NCBI RefSeq assembly: GCF_003265705.1
Contig: NW_020313157.1
Span: 3,059,549 to 3,123,548 of the forward strand
Direction of reading: 5' to 3'
DNA: 64,000 bases
Source of the DNA: Callorhinus ursinus
Taxonomy: Eukaryota; Chordata; Mammalia; Carnivora; Otariidae
The position numbers were made by a program, and so were the translations under genes. The notes under the pieces are model-generated. The model did no database searches and had not been told where the DNA came from. It saw nothing but the letters and a program-made list of their open reading frames with translations. Within the stretch, counting starts at the first letter, position 1; every line of letters starts with the position of its first letter. Below, one piece after another: positions 23,890 through 36,160 of this stretch.

Positions 23890-24215
23890 ACACATGCTGC
23901 AACATGGATGAACCTTGAAGACGTTATGCGAAGTGAAGTGAGTCACACATAGAAAGACAAATATTGTGTGATTTCACTTATATGAGGTCCCTGGAGCAGT
24001 CAGCGTCATGGAGACAGACTGTAGAATGGTGTCTACCAGGGGCTGGGGAGGGGACACGGGGAGTTCCTGTTTAATGGGGGCAGAGTTCCGGAGGTGAATG
24101 GCGGTGATGGTTGCATGACATTGTGCATATGCTTCATGTCATAGAACTTATACTTAAAAATGGCTAAAATGGTAAATTTTATGTTATGTGTATTTTACCA
24201 CAATAAAAAAAATAT
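23890..24215 (+). mobile_element. L1M LINE 3' end (sense)
   Basis: Sense L1M 3' UTR: 'aacatggatgaaccttgaag', 'ccaggggctggggaggggac', and terminal 'aaatggtaaattttatgtta' with AATAAA. Confidence 0.85.
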
Positions 24216-25012
24216 ATGCTTGTAATCCAATGTCCTAATTTTTAAAACTGTGGCGTAATCAATGATTACTCAAAGGAAAATTCTGTGAATTACCATTGCA
24301 AGATGTAAAAATATCACCTGACTTGCTCAGTTATTCACCCAGCGCCCCTCGCCTGCTGGCTCCATCCAAGCTCCTGAGCCAAGCCTGAAGATTCAAAGAT
24401 TCGATCCCACTTTTACTCTTCCAGAGCTGGATTCTGAGTGTGAAGGCAGAAAGCTTCTGATTCCATGAGTGAAGCATTTGCTCCAGCCGGGAGGACTGAG
24501 GAAGAACAGGTTAATGCCCCTGGTGTTTGAGGCAGGATCCGTGGGGAGGCAGAGTATACGCACACACGATAGATGGGTCAGGGTGGGAGAACTCCGAAGG
24601 TCTGGAAACAAGTTTTGATTATTTACAGGTTTCACTTCTCTGTTTTTTGAGCAGGGTGTTTTGGCTCTGGGGAGTGGTGCAGACATTCTGGGTGTGTCGG
24701 GTGCCCGAGGTCCCCCAAGCCCAGCCTCTATGTCACAGGATAGCTGAGAGTCTGGGGCCCAGGGTGGAGAGTGCGGGTAGGGACTGCGGGTGTCTTCGGG
24801 GGGGATGTTGAGGCTGTGGGAGCCCGAGGCTGGCTCTGTCATTAGCTACCGTGTTGGGGTACAGGTCAGAAGTCCAGTCCCTTGGGTGGGCCAGTTTGCT
24901 TTGTTGCCGTGGAGACCACACTGTCTCTACATGGACACATTCCTCCTTCCTGGAGAAAGTTAGCACTTGCTGTATGCCAGGAACTGCACAAAGTATTTGT
25001 ATCTATTCATCT
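24216..25012. other. Intergenic unique stretch
   Basis: No gene or repeat recognised. Confidence 0.4.
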
Positions 25013-25156
25013 CTTTTTTTTTTCTTTTCTTTTTTTAAGTAAGCTCCACACCCAGTGTGGAGTCCAACATGGGGCTTAAACTCATGACCCTGAGATCAAG
25101 ACCTGAGCTGAGATCAAGAGTTGGACACTTAACTGACCGAGCCACCCACGTGCCCC
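25013..25156 (-). mobile_element. Short-form CAN-SINE (antisense)
   Basis: T-rich tail, 'aagctccacacccagtgtgg' and reverse head 'gagccacccacgtgcccc'. Confidence 0.85.
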
Positions 25157-25639
25157 TATAGGTATCCATCTTTATAGATTGGGTGGGAAAAATTACATCT
25201 TTATCTTTATCAGCTCCTAATGGATATTTTGTACTTCCTTCAAGTATAAGCAACAGACCACATACTATTATCAGACCACAATCTTAGTATTTGCCACCCT
25301 GAAAATCACAGATGCTGAGTCGAAGAGGACCAACACTGCAAATCGGTGAAAGGACCTGGATTGTTTTCTCTATGGTGGTATTGCAAGCTAGGTGGGTGCA
25401 AATGGAGGGGTTTCTTTTCTTCTTTCTTTTTTTTTCCCATTGCTTTATGAGCCATGTCAACATAACCACAGAGGGAAGATGCCTGGAACATTGCCAAAGA
25501 GGAGGCAGTATGAGCAAAAATTTCAGTTTATCCCCAGTGGAAATTTCCATGGATGTGTCTTTGGGCTAAGGGGTCAAAGATTAGACTGAGATGGAAGTCT
25601 GAAGGGGCTCTGAGTAAGTAGTTAGTCTCCTTTACTCTT

Positions 25640-26230
25640 GTTCATTTTATGTTTTTCTTCTTCATTCACTCTTTGTTAACTGAGATATAACTCACATTCC
25701 ACAAAACTCATCCTTTTAAAGTGCACAGTTCGGTGGTGGTGGTTATATTCACAAAGTTGTATGGGCATCACCACCATCTTCCCAGAACATTTTCATCACC
25801 CCCAAAAGAAGTGCCCACCCCTTAGCATTAACTCCTCACCTACCTCAAGCCCTAGCCTGGGAACCACCAATCTACTTTCTAGTTTACAATGTTTTATAAT
25901 TTTCATGGTGAGAGTCTTGTACTTCTTTTGTTATATTCATTTACTTTTTTTTTTTTTAAGATTTTATTTATTTATTTGACAGAGAGTGAGAGAGGGGAGC
26001 TGGAGAGGGAGAAGCAGGCTGGAGAGGGAGAAGCAGACTCCCCGCTGAGCAGGGAGCCCAGTGTTGGGCTCAATGCGGGGCTCGATGCAGGGCTCGATCC
26101 CAGGATGCCAGGATCATGACCTGAGCTGAAGGCAGACGCTTAATGACTGAGCCACCCAGGTGCCCCTATATTCGTTTACTTTTAAAGAAAAGTATTTGCC
26201 AGAGGAACTTTTTGACTGATGAGCTTCTTT
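25640..26230 (-). mobile_element. L1M 3' UTR fragment (antisense), carrying a SINE
   Basis: 'actgagatataactcacatt', 'acattttcatcacccccaaa' and 'ctgggaaccaccaatctact' match the reverse L1M 3' UTR. The SINE at 25949-26166 lies in its right part; L1 origin is uncertain beyond it. Confidence 0.75.
25949..26166 (-). mobile_element. CAN-SINE with 17-bp TSD and internal duplication
   Basis: Antisense SINE with a duplicated 'ggagagggagaagcag' block and repeated 'ggctcgat' steps. The TSD is 25932-25948 and 26167-26183 with one mismatch. Confidence 0.92.
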
Positions 26231-26454
26231 GTTTTAACAATAACACTGCAGTTTTCATTGCCTGTGAAATGTATGCGGATTCTTGAATTTCTCAGAGTTC
26301 TCATGATTAATACTTTTCATCCAATCCCCAAACTTTAATTTCAAACTTTATTTTCTTTAACTGTCTCAACCAACACAATAAAAACCATATGCCAAGGCCC
26401 TATCCCATAGCTGTGCTCTGTAGGGACCAGACTTAATGTACACTAAGACAGTGT

Positions 26455-26663
26455 GGGGGTGCCTGGATGGCTCCCCTGGTTGAGTGTCCGACTCTTGATT
26501 TCAGCTTGAGTCATGATCTCAGGGTTGTGCCCTGCGTCGGGCTCTGTGCTCAGTGGGGAGTCTACTTCTCTCTCTCTCCCGCCATCTCTCCCTGCCCCCC
26601 CACCCTGCTTGCGTGCTCTCTCTCTCTCTCTCTGAAATAAATAGTAAAATCTTAAAAAAATAT
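26455..26663 (+). mobile_element. CAN-SINE with 11-bp TSD
   Basis: Sense SINE with a CT microsatellite middle. TSD taagacagtgt at 26444-26454 and 26664-26674. Confidence 0.92.
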
Positions 26664-27029
26664 TAAGACAGTGTATCTTTGGAATGCATATGGATATAAA
26701 CAACAGAAAACCCTACTTTCCAGACTGATACCAATAAAAAACTATTTTTTTCCTATGTAGCAAAAAGTTCAGGGGAAATGTCCTGGGGCTAGTATCAGTG
26801 ATCACCAGGAACTCAGCTTCTTTCTACTTTTCTGTTCCTCTATCCTTAGCAGAGGCCTTTATTCTCAAGCCTCTTGCCTCATGGTTGCAAGATGGCTGCT
26901 GCACCTCCAGGCCTCACACTTATGTTCCAATCAGGAAGAAGGAGGGAGGGTGAAAGGATGCAGAGCTTTCCCTTAGCAAGTCCTTATCTTCTTATTTAGG
27001 AGGAGAAGGCCTCCCCTGGGCTTGGGAAA

Positions 27030-27185
27030 GCCAAGTGGTTTATATTAACTATCTTATTTAATCCCTATTTTAAACATCTGAGGTAGGTCATATTTCCCCT
27101 GCTTTACAGATGTGGAAGCTTAGAGAACTTAGTAACTTTCCCAAGGTCACACCGTCAGCGGCAGAACTAAGACTAACCATGATAA
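27030..27185 (-). mobile_element. MIR SINE fossil (antisense)
   Basis: 'ctgaggtaggtcatatttcc', 'ctttacagatgtggaagctt' and 'cccaaggtcacaccgtcagc' follow the reverse MIR consensus closely. Confidence 0.8.
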
Positions 27186-27269
27186 CACACTGCGTTTTTC
27201 CAGCCTGTGTTTCATCATTGCACACAAAGCAATTCCCTGTTCGTTTTTTTTCATTTGGGTCTCCTGAAC

Positions 27270-27400
27270 CTCGTGGAGATGGGCAAGGCAGGTATTAGGA
27301 TAGCCTCATGTCGCGGAAGAGGAAGTGAATGATGACTTGCCCAAGGCACCCAGCCAGCAACTTTCATTGAACTGGGTTTAATCTCCGGTCTCGTGTCCTG
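27270..27400 (-). mobile_element. Second MIR-like fossil (antisense)
   Basis: 'gacttgcccaaggcacccag' and 'gaactgggtttaatctccgg' match the distal part of reverse MIR. Confidence 0.6.
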
Positions 27401-27559
27401 TCTTCTGGACCCTGCGGTCTGTGTGTGGTTGAGGAGCTCTCGATTCGCTGAGGGACATGGACACACAGAAGGAAAAGGTGCAAACATTTAAGTTTGCACA
27501 GGCTCAGCTTCTAGGGGTTTTCTGCTGATTCTCCCCCTCCTTTTTTTCCCTATAGTTTT

Positions 27560-28315
27560 CATCCCTCTGACATATTTTATTTTCTAACTGGAAGTTTGTA
27601 CCTCTTCATCCCCTTTGCCTGTCACCCAACCCCCCGCCCCCATCCCCTCTGGCAACCACTAGTTTCTTCTCGGTACTTAGGAGTCCACTTCTGTTTTGTT
27701 TGTTCATCTGCTTTGTTTTGTTTTGTTTTTGGATTCCACATATAAGCAAAATCATATGGTATTTGTCGTTTTCTGTCTGACTTATTTCACTTAGCAGAAT
27801 ACCCTCGAGGTCCATCCACATTGTTGTGAATGGCAAGATCTCATTTTTTTATGGCTGAGTTATATTCCATCGTGTGTATGTATGTGTGTGTGTGTGTGTG
27901 TGTATGTATATCATATATTCTTATCTGTTCATCTACTGATGGATACTTAGGTTGTTTCCATATCTTGACTATTGTAAATAATGCTGCAGTAAACATAGGG
28001 GTACATACATCTTTTTGAATGAGTGCTTCGTCTTCTTTGGGTAAATACCCGGAAGTGAATTACTGGGTTGTAGGGTAGCTCTATTTTTAATTTTTTTGAG
28101 GAACTTCCATGCTATTTTCCACAGCGGCTGTGCCAATTCACATTCCCACCAACCGTGCGCAAGGGTTCTCTTTCCCCCACATGCTCGCAACACTTGTTCT
28201 CTCTTATCTTTTTGATGGTAGCCGTTCTGACTGGTGTGGGATGACATATCACTGTGGTTTTGATTGGCGTTTCCCTGATGAGTGATGTGGAGCATCTCTT
28301 CATGTGTTTCTTGGC
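27560..28315 (-). mobile_element. L1MA-like LINE 3' end (antisense)
   Basis: Long reverse L1 3' region: 'cccctctggcaaccactagt', 'ttgtgaatggcaagatctca', 'aaatacccggaagtgaatta' and 'ctgactggtgtgggatgaca'. A (GT)n microsatellite with TATG interruptions sits inside at about 27865-27912. Confidence 0.88.
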
Positions 28316-29499
28316 CCTGCCCTGCCCCTTGCAGGGATGGGAGGGTGAGTCTGGGACTACGCGGTGATGCACACCACTTTGTTTCAGAAGAGACCCTGTG
28401 CACAGAGGGGTCTGCGTTGCCTTTCTCCACCCATGGGTTCCACTCTTTTAGTGTGTGTGCTTTCCAGTTTTACTGCAAACAGGTACCTGCTGCTGGAAGG
28501 GGAGTTTCCTAGACCGAAAAGTCAGACTCTATCTTAAGTATTCTTTTCCTCTTCTTGAGCACAGGTCACAAAGGAGGGGATATTTCTTGAAAATCCAGTC
28601 TGATTACATGGTAAAAGGAAAGAAGAAAACCGATTCCAAGTGAATTTTCTGTTGGCCTCGATAGAATTAAATAAATTAATTAAATAAAACCCCCAGTAAT
28701 CCATTTTTTTTTTTAAAAGCTTCTGCGTAACATGACGAATGTGGCTCTGAGCTCTGACCTCAGTGCTTGGGTCATGGGTCTTTGAGAAAAATCTGTAAAT
28801 GATTTATAGAAGAGCAGACACGAAGGCTCCACCTGCAGTGAATAGATGAACATGATGGGTTGCAGCATTTGGATAAAAAGATACCCATTTTAAAATAGAA
28901 GTATGATATTTTGATGTTGTGTTAAGTAAGAAAATGGTAATCACAGGGAGCAGGTTGGTATTATGATGAAGCCTTAACTTGGTTCTCGATATGGAGGCAC
29001 ATAGTAGGTACTCAATAAAATATTCACTGACTACCTCTGGGAGTCAAGCCAACTTAATGAATTGATCACTGGACTTTTGACACCACAATCAGATAAACAA
29101 TTTTAAAGTAGTCTGTGTATTCTGTGGTTATTCCATGACTCCAAATGATCTCTAAAATAAGCCATTATCAAACTGGTGTTGCGAATTAGAGGACAAAAGC
29201 CCAAACTTAAATCCACTTTCACGGAGGAAACCTCACGGGGTAATCATTTCTCCCCCGCTCTTGCTAGTGGTCTGAAATGTGAGCAGCATTAGCGGATGAC
29301 ACCAGCAAGCAGGCTGCCTGCTGGGTCCCAGTCGGCTTGGGATCAGTGCAAATCAAGGGGCTGCCCAGGAGCTAACCACACAGACAACGATGTGCTGTGG
29401 CTGGTGGTCCACTGCTGGATGCAGATGGAGCGTTTTTAAGGGTTCCTAGCTGCTCTCTCTTACGAGCACAGAAGCAGCAGCCAGGATAGAGCCCTTCTT
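28316..29499. other. Intergenic stretch with one MIR tail
   Basis: Mostly unique, AT-rich in places. 'gcacatagtaggtactcaat' at 28998-29017 is the tail of a sense MIR. No gene seen. Confidence 0.4.
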
Positions 29500-30170
29500 T
29501 GGGTGTGTCTTCTCCATCCTCCTGTCCTTCCAGCTGCTCGGGCTGATGACCTTGGAGTCGTCCTGACTCCTGTTTCTCTCACATTCCTCGTCGGATCCGT
29601 GAGCAAACCCGCTGGCCCTGCTTTGAGAACATATGTGATGTGTCACCACTGTCAACTGCCTTCACTGACACTGTGCTAGACCAAGCTATGGTCATTTCAC
29701 ACTTGGGCTCCCGAAGCAGCCACCTTGCTGGTTTTCCTGCTTCTGCCCTGCCTTCTTACGCGTGATGTTCAACACAGTGGGCAGAGGGATCCTTTCTACA
29801 GGCTTAAGACCCATCATGTAACTCTTCTCCATTCTTCTCTGAATTCTCCGGATTCTCATCCTGCTTGGAGTAAAACCTCAAGTCCTTCCAGTGGCTTGTC
29901 ACCCCCATGGTTTCTCTGAATTGATCTGCCACTCTCCCTGCTTTCTGTGCTTAGGCCACATGGGCCTCCTTCCTGTTCCTGGAGCACATCAGGTGGGCTC
30001 CTGTCTCCATGCAGTTCTTGCTACCTCGATCCCTCTGCCTGTGACATTGTTCCCCAGATATCCACATGGTCCCTTCTCTCACATTCTCCAAATCTCTGCC
30101 CAAATGTGTCCTTCTCAGTGAGACCTCATCACCCTGTTTAAAACTGCAGCTATGTATTTAAAACTATTAG
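29500..30170 (+). mobile_element. L2 LINE 3' region (sense)
   Basis: Diverged sense L2: 'catcatgtaactcttctcca', 'gtgcttaggccacatgggcc', 'cctctgcctgtgacattgtt', then 'gcccaaatgtgtccttctca'. One of the better-preserved L2 fossils here. Confidence 0.65.
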
Positions 30171-30204
30171 GTTTGCTGTAGTTTTTTTTTGGGGGGGTAG
30201 GTAT

Positions 30205-30405
30205 TTTTTTATTAGGTTAAGGAAGTTTCTATTCCTAGTTTGCTGAAAATTTAAAAAATGGGCAGTTACTGAATTTCATTGATTTCATTGATTTTTTTCC
30301 TCTGCCTACTGAGATCATCATGCCTCCTTTAATGTGGCAATGTGGTTAATTGCATTAATATATTTTCTAATATTAAACGAGACCTGTATTTCTGGAATAC
30401 CCAAG
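30205..30405 (-). mobile_element. L1 ORF2 fragment (antisense)
   Basis: 'aggttaaggaagtttctatt' and 'atgtggcaatgtggttaatt' match a reverse ORF2 segment of L1. It runs tail-to-tail with the sense L1 that follows. Confidence 0.65.
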
Positions 30406-30439
30406 TGGCCCAATAGGGGGAATGCAAGCAGAGCATGGC

Positions 30440-32980
30440 AATCTTGCTGAGTTGAGGAGACAGATATAGGCATTTGGAGAGGCTGAAGCAGCTGGAATTT
30501 GCAGAGCAGAGTCCCAGAGAGGAGGATCCTAGGCAAAGAAAGAGCTCTAAAAATCTGGAGATTGTTACTGAATTCTAAGCCACAAATACACAGGGGGAAA
30601 CTCCATGAAGCTGGTCAAAGGACAACTGGAGAACTGTAAACTGAACAATACCTGGGTGATACTCGAGTTCTAAACAGCTAGCGTGGAGAGTCGTCACTGG
30701 ACACATGGGCATTCATAGACACCCCAGAAGGGTCAGTGTCACTAGTTGAGCTGAAGTATTTCTACAGGAAAGGCTATTAAAGATCTGTCCAAAAAAAGCT
30801 TAAAAACATGCTTTGAGAGAATTAACCTAATCTGCAAATAACCTAACTTCCTGTTAGAACAAAGTCTGATACTCTTGAAAAGAAGGCAACAAACTCTAGC
30901 ACTCAACAATGCACAATTTACAATGTCCAGCACCCAACAAAAAATTACTTGACATGAGAAGAGGTGATCAAATGTGATCCATAATCTGGAGCAAAATCAG
31001 TCAATAGAAACAGTCGGAAATGACAGAGACGAAATGACTCACAGACAAGGACTTTAAATCATCTATTTTAAGTATCCTCAAAGACTTAAAGGAAATCATG
31101 TAATATGGAGAAAAGTGTAAGATACTTAAAAAACCCCAAATGGTCCTTGTGGCACTGAAAATTTCAATGTATGAAATGAAAATTTCACCAGATGGGATTA
31201 ATAGAAGATTAGACTCTGCAGAAGAACAGATCAGTGAACTCATAAACATAGTAATGGATACTACTCACACTAATGCACAGAGAAAAAAAAGAAAACCCCA
31301 CCAGATCCTTTCTGACCTGTGGGACAATGTTGAGCAGCCTGTGTATGTGTGATTGTGTGTAATGGAAGTCCCAGGAAGAAGAGGGTCAAGAAAGAAATAG
31401 ATTTGAAGAGGGCACCTGGTGACTCATTCGGTTAAGCATTTGCCTTCAGCTCAGGTCATGATTCCAGAATCCCAGGATTGAGTCCCGCATCGGGCTCCCT
31501 GCTCAGCAGGGAGTCTGCTTCTCCTTCTGACTCTCCCCCCTCTCAGTGCTTTCTCTCTCAAATAAATAAATAAATAAAATTTTTTAAAAAAAGAAATAGA
31601 TTTGAAGAGCTAATGGCCAAAGTTTTTTCCACATTTAATGAAAACTGTAAAGATAGTTATAGACAGATCTAAGACACTCAAAGAATCCCAAACAGAATAA
31701 ACATAAAACCAAACCAAGACACATGATAACCAAATTGCTGAAAACCAGTGATAATGAAAAAAATCTTGAATTTCAGAGACAAAGATACATTAAATATAGA
31801 ACAAAGGTTAGAATTACTCCAGATTTCTTGTCATAAACGATGTAAGCCAGAAGACATCAAAACATCTTCAAAGCAGTGGAAGAAAAAGCAATCAATCTAG
31901 AATTTTGTATCTAGTGAAATTATTTTTCAAAAAACTCTTTAGCTAGTTGGTTGGCTGTATGACTGTTCTGGCCAGGGAGATACGAACAAAAGTGCTGTGT
32001 GCATGCCTTTCTTCTCCCTCCTCCTCCTTCCTGTCTGGAGCTCCAGAAACTATCTTACACAGAAGGGGGACCTTTAGATATAGGACAGTGACTTTTCCTT
32101 TGTTGGACAATGAAAGGGCAACAGGATCTAAGGAGTCTGGTTCTCCAACACCGTGGATTGCCAGACCAGCCCCAGACAGCCTTCAGGAGGTATCACAGTG
32201 AGAAAGGGTTAAGCTGTTATTTGGAGGTTTTCTCTAACCCTGAACCCAAGTCTAATATGATTAGCTATTTGAAAGAATAGCAGTTGGTAAGTCTCTGATG
32301 AGATCTAGAACAAAGAAGACACAAATAAATAATATGAAGATTTTAGAAGGGGACATAACCATAAATGCAGCAGAGATGACAAGAATAATAAAAGATTATG
32401 AAAAACCTACCAATAATTTTCACGTTCAGGAAAAAAATACATTTCTAGAAAAAAAATCACTAAAACTAAGTCAAGAAAAAGCAGAGACTTGAAACAGACC
32501 CTTGTTCTCTGATGTTCACAGCAGCATTATTCACAAAAGTAAAAAGGTGGAACCAATCCAGATGTCCATTGATGAATGAATGTGGTATAGACATACAATG
32601 GAATCTTCTTCAGCCTGAAAAAGGAATGAAATTCTGACACCTACTACAACACTGATGGACCTTGAGAACGTTAAGCTGAGTGAAATAAGCCAGACACAGA
32701 AGGACAAATATTGCATGATTCCTCTCCTACGAGACACTAGAATGGTCAGATTCGTAGAGACAGTAGAATAGAGGTCACGGGGGCCAGGCGGCAGAGAGGA
32801 AACGAGGAGTGAGTGTTTAACGGGGACAGAGGCTCAATTTGGGAAGAGGTAATGTTTTGGATGTAATGGATGGTGGTGATGGTTGCACAGCAGTCCAAAT
32901 GTACTTACTGCCACTGAACTATATGCTTAAAAATGGTTAAAATGGTAAAGTGTATGTCGTATGTATTTTGTCAGAATAAT
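30440..32980 (+). mobile_element. Internally deleted L1M (sense): ORF1 region, short ORF2 piece, 3' UTR
   Basis: Sense L1M. 30550-31930 contains decayed ORF1-like sequence (for example 'aagacttaaaggaaatcatg' and 'aagaacagatcagtgaactc'), with a SINE at 31411-31589. 32305-32490 resembles a piece of ORF2. 32500-32980 is the 3' UTR ('gttcacagcagcattattca', 'gaaataagccagacacagaa', 'aaatggttaaaatggtaaag'). Most of ORF2 is missing. About 31940-32270 is not L1-like and may be an older insertion. No intact frame remains. Confidence 0.7.
31411..31589 (+). mobile_element. CAN-SINE with perfect 20-bp TSD
   Basis: Sense SINE inserted in the L1 ORF1 region. Its TSD is the longest perfect one in the window: 31391-31410 equals 31590-31609. 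The removed site reads as uninterrupted L1. Confidence 0.95.
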
Positions 32981-33188
32981 TTTTTTTTTCTTCTTGGGTA
33001 TTGTGGAGCAGGAGGATGTGTCTGTACACTCAGGCCTCCCCGTTGCTAGAAATCCAACACTGGCCCTGACATCCTAAAGCTTCTAGCTTAATGACTTCTG
33101 CTCGTACTTCTCCTTTCTTGGCATTTCCATAACTGGAAGAATGGGTGCAAATATATAATATTATAGTAACTAGCTATTAGAGATTTTT

Positions 33189-33378
33189 TTTTAAGATTTT
33201 ACTTACTTATTTGGCAGAGAGACACAGCCAGAGAGGGAACACAAGCAGGGGGAGTAGCAGAGGGAGAAGCAGGCTCCTTGCTGAGCAGGGAGCCTGATGC
33301 GGGGCTTGATCCCAGGACCCTGGGATCATGACCTGAGCCGAAGGCAGACGCTTAACGACTGAGCTACCCAGGCACCCC
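33189..33378 (-). mobile_element. CAN-SINE with 16-bp TSD
   Basis: Complete antisense SINE. Perfect TSD gctattagagattttt at 33173-33188 and 33379-33394. It inserted at the tail of the older SINE to its right. Confidence 0.93.
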
Positions 33379-33394
33379 GCTATTAGAGATTTTT

Positions 33395-33497
33395 AAAAAA
33401 AATTTTTAAGTAATCTCTACACCCAATGTGGGGCTTGAACTCACAACCCCGAAATCAAGCATTGCATGCACTACGGACTGAGCCGGCCAGGCGCCCC
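33395..33497 (-). mobile_element. Short-form CAN-SINE (antisense)
   Basis: 'taagtaatctctacacccaa' followed by the reverse head ending 'gccggccaggcgcccc'. It is the older partner of the preceding SINE. Confidence 0.85.
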
Positions 33498-35943
33498 AGG
33501 AACCAGTCATTAGAAGGAGCAGACATAACTTCTCCTCCCAGCAGGAAGCCTGTTGATAAAGAAGAGGAGCCCCTGGAACAGCATGGCTGACCCTTGTCCC
33601 CAGACCTTTTCCTCACGTGAACTGGCAGGTGAAGTCTGCTCAGCTACCTCACGTGCTCCAGGCTTACAAAGCAAGGTCCACTTTTAGAGCTGCCGGTGGG
33701 GATGACATCTGTTTGGCACTGGGCTGTGGGCCGGGCTCCCGGGTGAAACTGGCTCCCAGTGCCTGTCTTTCAGAGCCCGTGTCTGCAGGATGCTGTTTTT
33801 CCAGGACAGCCTCTACCTTCAGAATCACCTGAGCCTCACAAATGCACCAGGAATTCACCTTGCAGCCTGGCACATTCTGAGTCCCTGTGTAGGGCGGCCG
33901 CTCCCAGATTCTTCGAGAGAGCCTCAGCAGACCCGCCTTCCACTGCACGCCTCCCCCAGCCCCTCAGGTGTTTCTGCCTCGGGATTTGGAGCTGTGGTGC
34001 CGCCAGGCAGGGATGTGTTTGCATTTGTGTGTGACATCATTGATCCTGGATGGGAGGTAGGTTTCTTCCTCACCCCAAGCACGTTTCTACAACTGTCCCG
34101 GTTCCACCTTCGTAAGCAGATACAACTGGGAGGGTCTGCTGATGGGCTCTGTGCAGGGCCTCTCCTGCAAGGGCAGCCCAGGCACCCACATGGTGCCTCA
34201 CGGATCTCCCAAAGGCTTCTGAGCCTCTTCTCCACATGGTCCCACTCTGCCCATTATGCTTACGTGGCTCATATCCCCTGTGCCCTGCAGCCCAGCTGGC
34301 CTGCTCATCTCCCCCAGCACAGCCCCCTCCTCCAGAATCCCTAGACACTCCAGCCCTCCCTGAGCCCTCCTGGGACCTGCAGGTCTTCAAGGCATTTTCT
34401 CTCCCCACCCATGTCTGATCCCCTTTCCCTGCTTGCCGGGAGCAGACAGTGGGTGTGTTGAACATAACTAAAGTCCAGAACTGCATGTGACTGGTTGCAT
34501 CTTGGACTTCCACTTTGAGCCTGTGAGGAAGGAGACGTGCCAGCTGCCTGCATGTCCCTGTCTTGGCAGCTGGGCACTCCTGCATCGCCACTGTCCCTGG
34601 CTGGGCACGGGTGGGGCCACACCTCCTGCAGATGGTACTGTGACCACAGCCTCAGCTGATAAGGAGTCAGAAGGAAGCCCAGCCCTGGGCTGAGTTGTCA
34701 TATGAAGTTAGCCTGCTACCTGCCACCCTCGTAGGGCACTGTGGCCTGGCTGTAGCAGAGACGATTAACACAACCTCTATCTTCTTAGGGGTACTGAATC
34801 AGCCCAGGAGGGCAGTTTTAGGCTGTCCTGGCAATGCTGCCCTGGCTCTTGAGGATTTTCTTGCCCCAATCTCCCTGAATCTCAGAAGCGCTGATTCTGC
34901 CCTGCCTGGCCCTGGGCTGTGCTTGCTCTATGCTGCTCCGGGAATCAGCACACTGAACCTGCCCCCAGTTCTCAGGTGATGGGCCCCACTGCCTGCTTGT
35001 CTGAGGTCTGCCTGTCCTAGCCACGCCCCCATCCCCGCTGAAGAATGGGGTGATACTGCAGACCTAAACCAGCCTTGTATGAACCAGGAACCCAGTACAA
35101 AGGAACCGGATGGAATGGGAGGACATTGAATGCAGCTGAGTTAGAAGGTGGCATTCGGGGACACTCCTGAGTTCAAATCCCACCCCCTCCCCGGTATTTG
35201 TTGGCTAAACCTTGGTTTCGTCAAAGGGTGGTTGAGGATGGAATGAGACAGTAAGTGGACATGCCAGACACAGAGCAAGCGAGCATAGTGGTAATTATTG
35301 CTATCAGGCTGGGGCAGAGAGAAGAGTGAGCTAGACCCACTTTGTCAAGGAATGGCTCTGTGACCTCCAGGACCAACCCCAGCCTCGGTGCCTGCCTCTG
35401 TCCCGGGGCTGTTTGTCTTGTCCCCTGACCTCCCAGCACTGTTCTGAGGATCAAAGGAAGGAGTACAGAGGCAAGCCTCCTGCAAACTGTAAAGTATTTC
35501 ATAAACCCAAGATGTTTGTATTACGATGTACACAGTGTCCCAGTGTGCGTATACCCTCGTGTCTTTGAATGTGCCTTTGAGTAACTCAAGATGGGGGAAA
35601 AGGTGGTTTTCTAGCTGTTAATGTTGCCAGGCTTTGAAACGTGCTTACACTTGGCTCCCACACAGGCTGAAATTAAACTGTGAACACACGTTCCCTGTTC
35701 AGTGGCCTGCGATTTTGCAGCTGGGTTGTTGCTTTGCATGGCTTCCTGTCTGTCCTCCTGTGATTACCGACTGGCTTCTGGAGGCAGGTGCAGAGAGAGG
35801 GAGACAGTTTAGACAAGGGGGACTCCAGACCCTGCAGCCTGGGTACCAGCCCTTCCTGCACCCCATTTCCTCCTCCCAGGAGTGAGAGCCTTCGAAGAGC
35901 GATCCACACATCTGATTTTAAGTTGTGGTATGGTTGATAATAC
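33498..35943. other. Intergenic, mostly unique, with MIR-like pieces
   Basis: I recognise no gene. 35160-35300 ('gagttcaaatcccacc') and about 35340-35480 ('gtaaagtatttcataaa') look like sense MIR remnants. Overlapping open frames at 33.7-34.7 kb occur in both strands and all phases, as expected for GC-moderate non-coding DNA. Confidence 0.4.
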
Positions 35944-35954
35944 AAGCAGGTTCA

Positions 35955-36160
35955 GGGGCGCCTGGGTGGTCAGTCGTTAAGCGTCTGCCTTCGGCTCAGG
36001 TCATGATCCCAGGGTACTGGGATCGAGCCCCGCGTCAGGCTCTCTGCTCGGCGGGAAGCCTGCCTCTCCCTCTCCCCCCCACCCCCGCTTGTGTTCCCTC
36101 TTTTGCTGTGTCTCTCTCTGTCAAATAAATAAAATCTTAAAAACAAAAACAAAAAACCCC
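35955..36160 (+). mobile_element. CAN-SINE with 11-bp TSD
   Basis: Sense, well-preserved SINE (head 'gggcgcctgggtggtcagtc', one base shorter than usual). TSD aagcaggt[t/c]ca at 35944-35954 and 36161-36171. Confidence 0.93.

Noticed and set aside
27865..27912. Regular GT/TATG repeat considered as a CRISPR-like or structured array
   Set aside because: It is a simple microsatellite inside an L1 3' UTR; there are no spacers.
33664..34701. Cluster of 90-184-codon frames at 33.7-34.7 kb
   Set aside because: Mutually overlapping in most frames on both strands, no recognised domain, no splice or promoter context.
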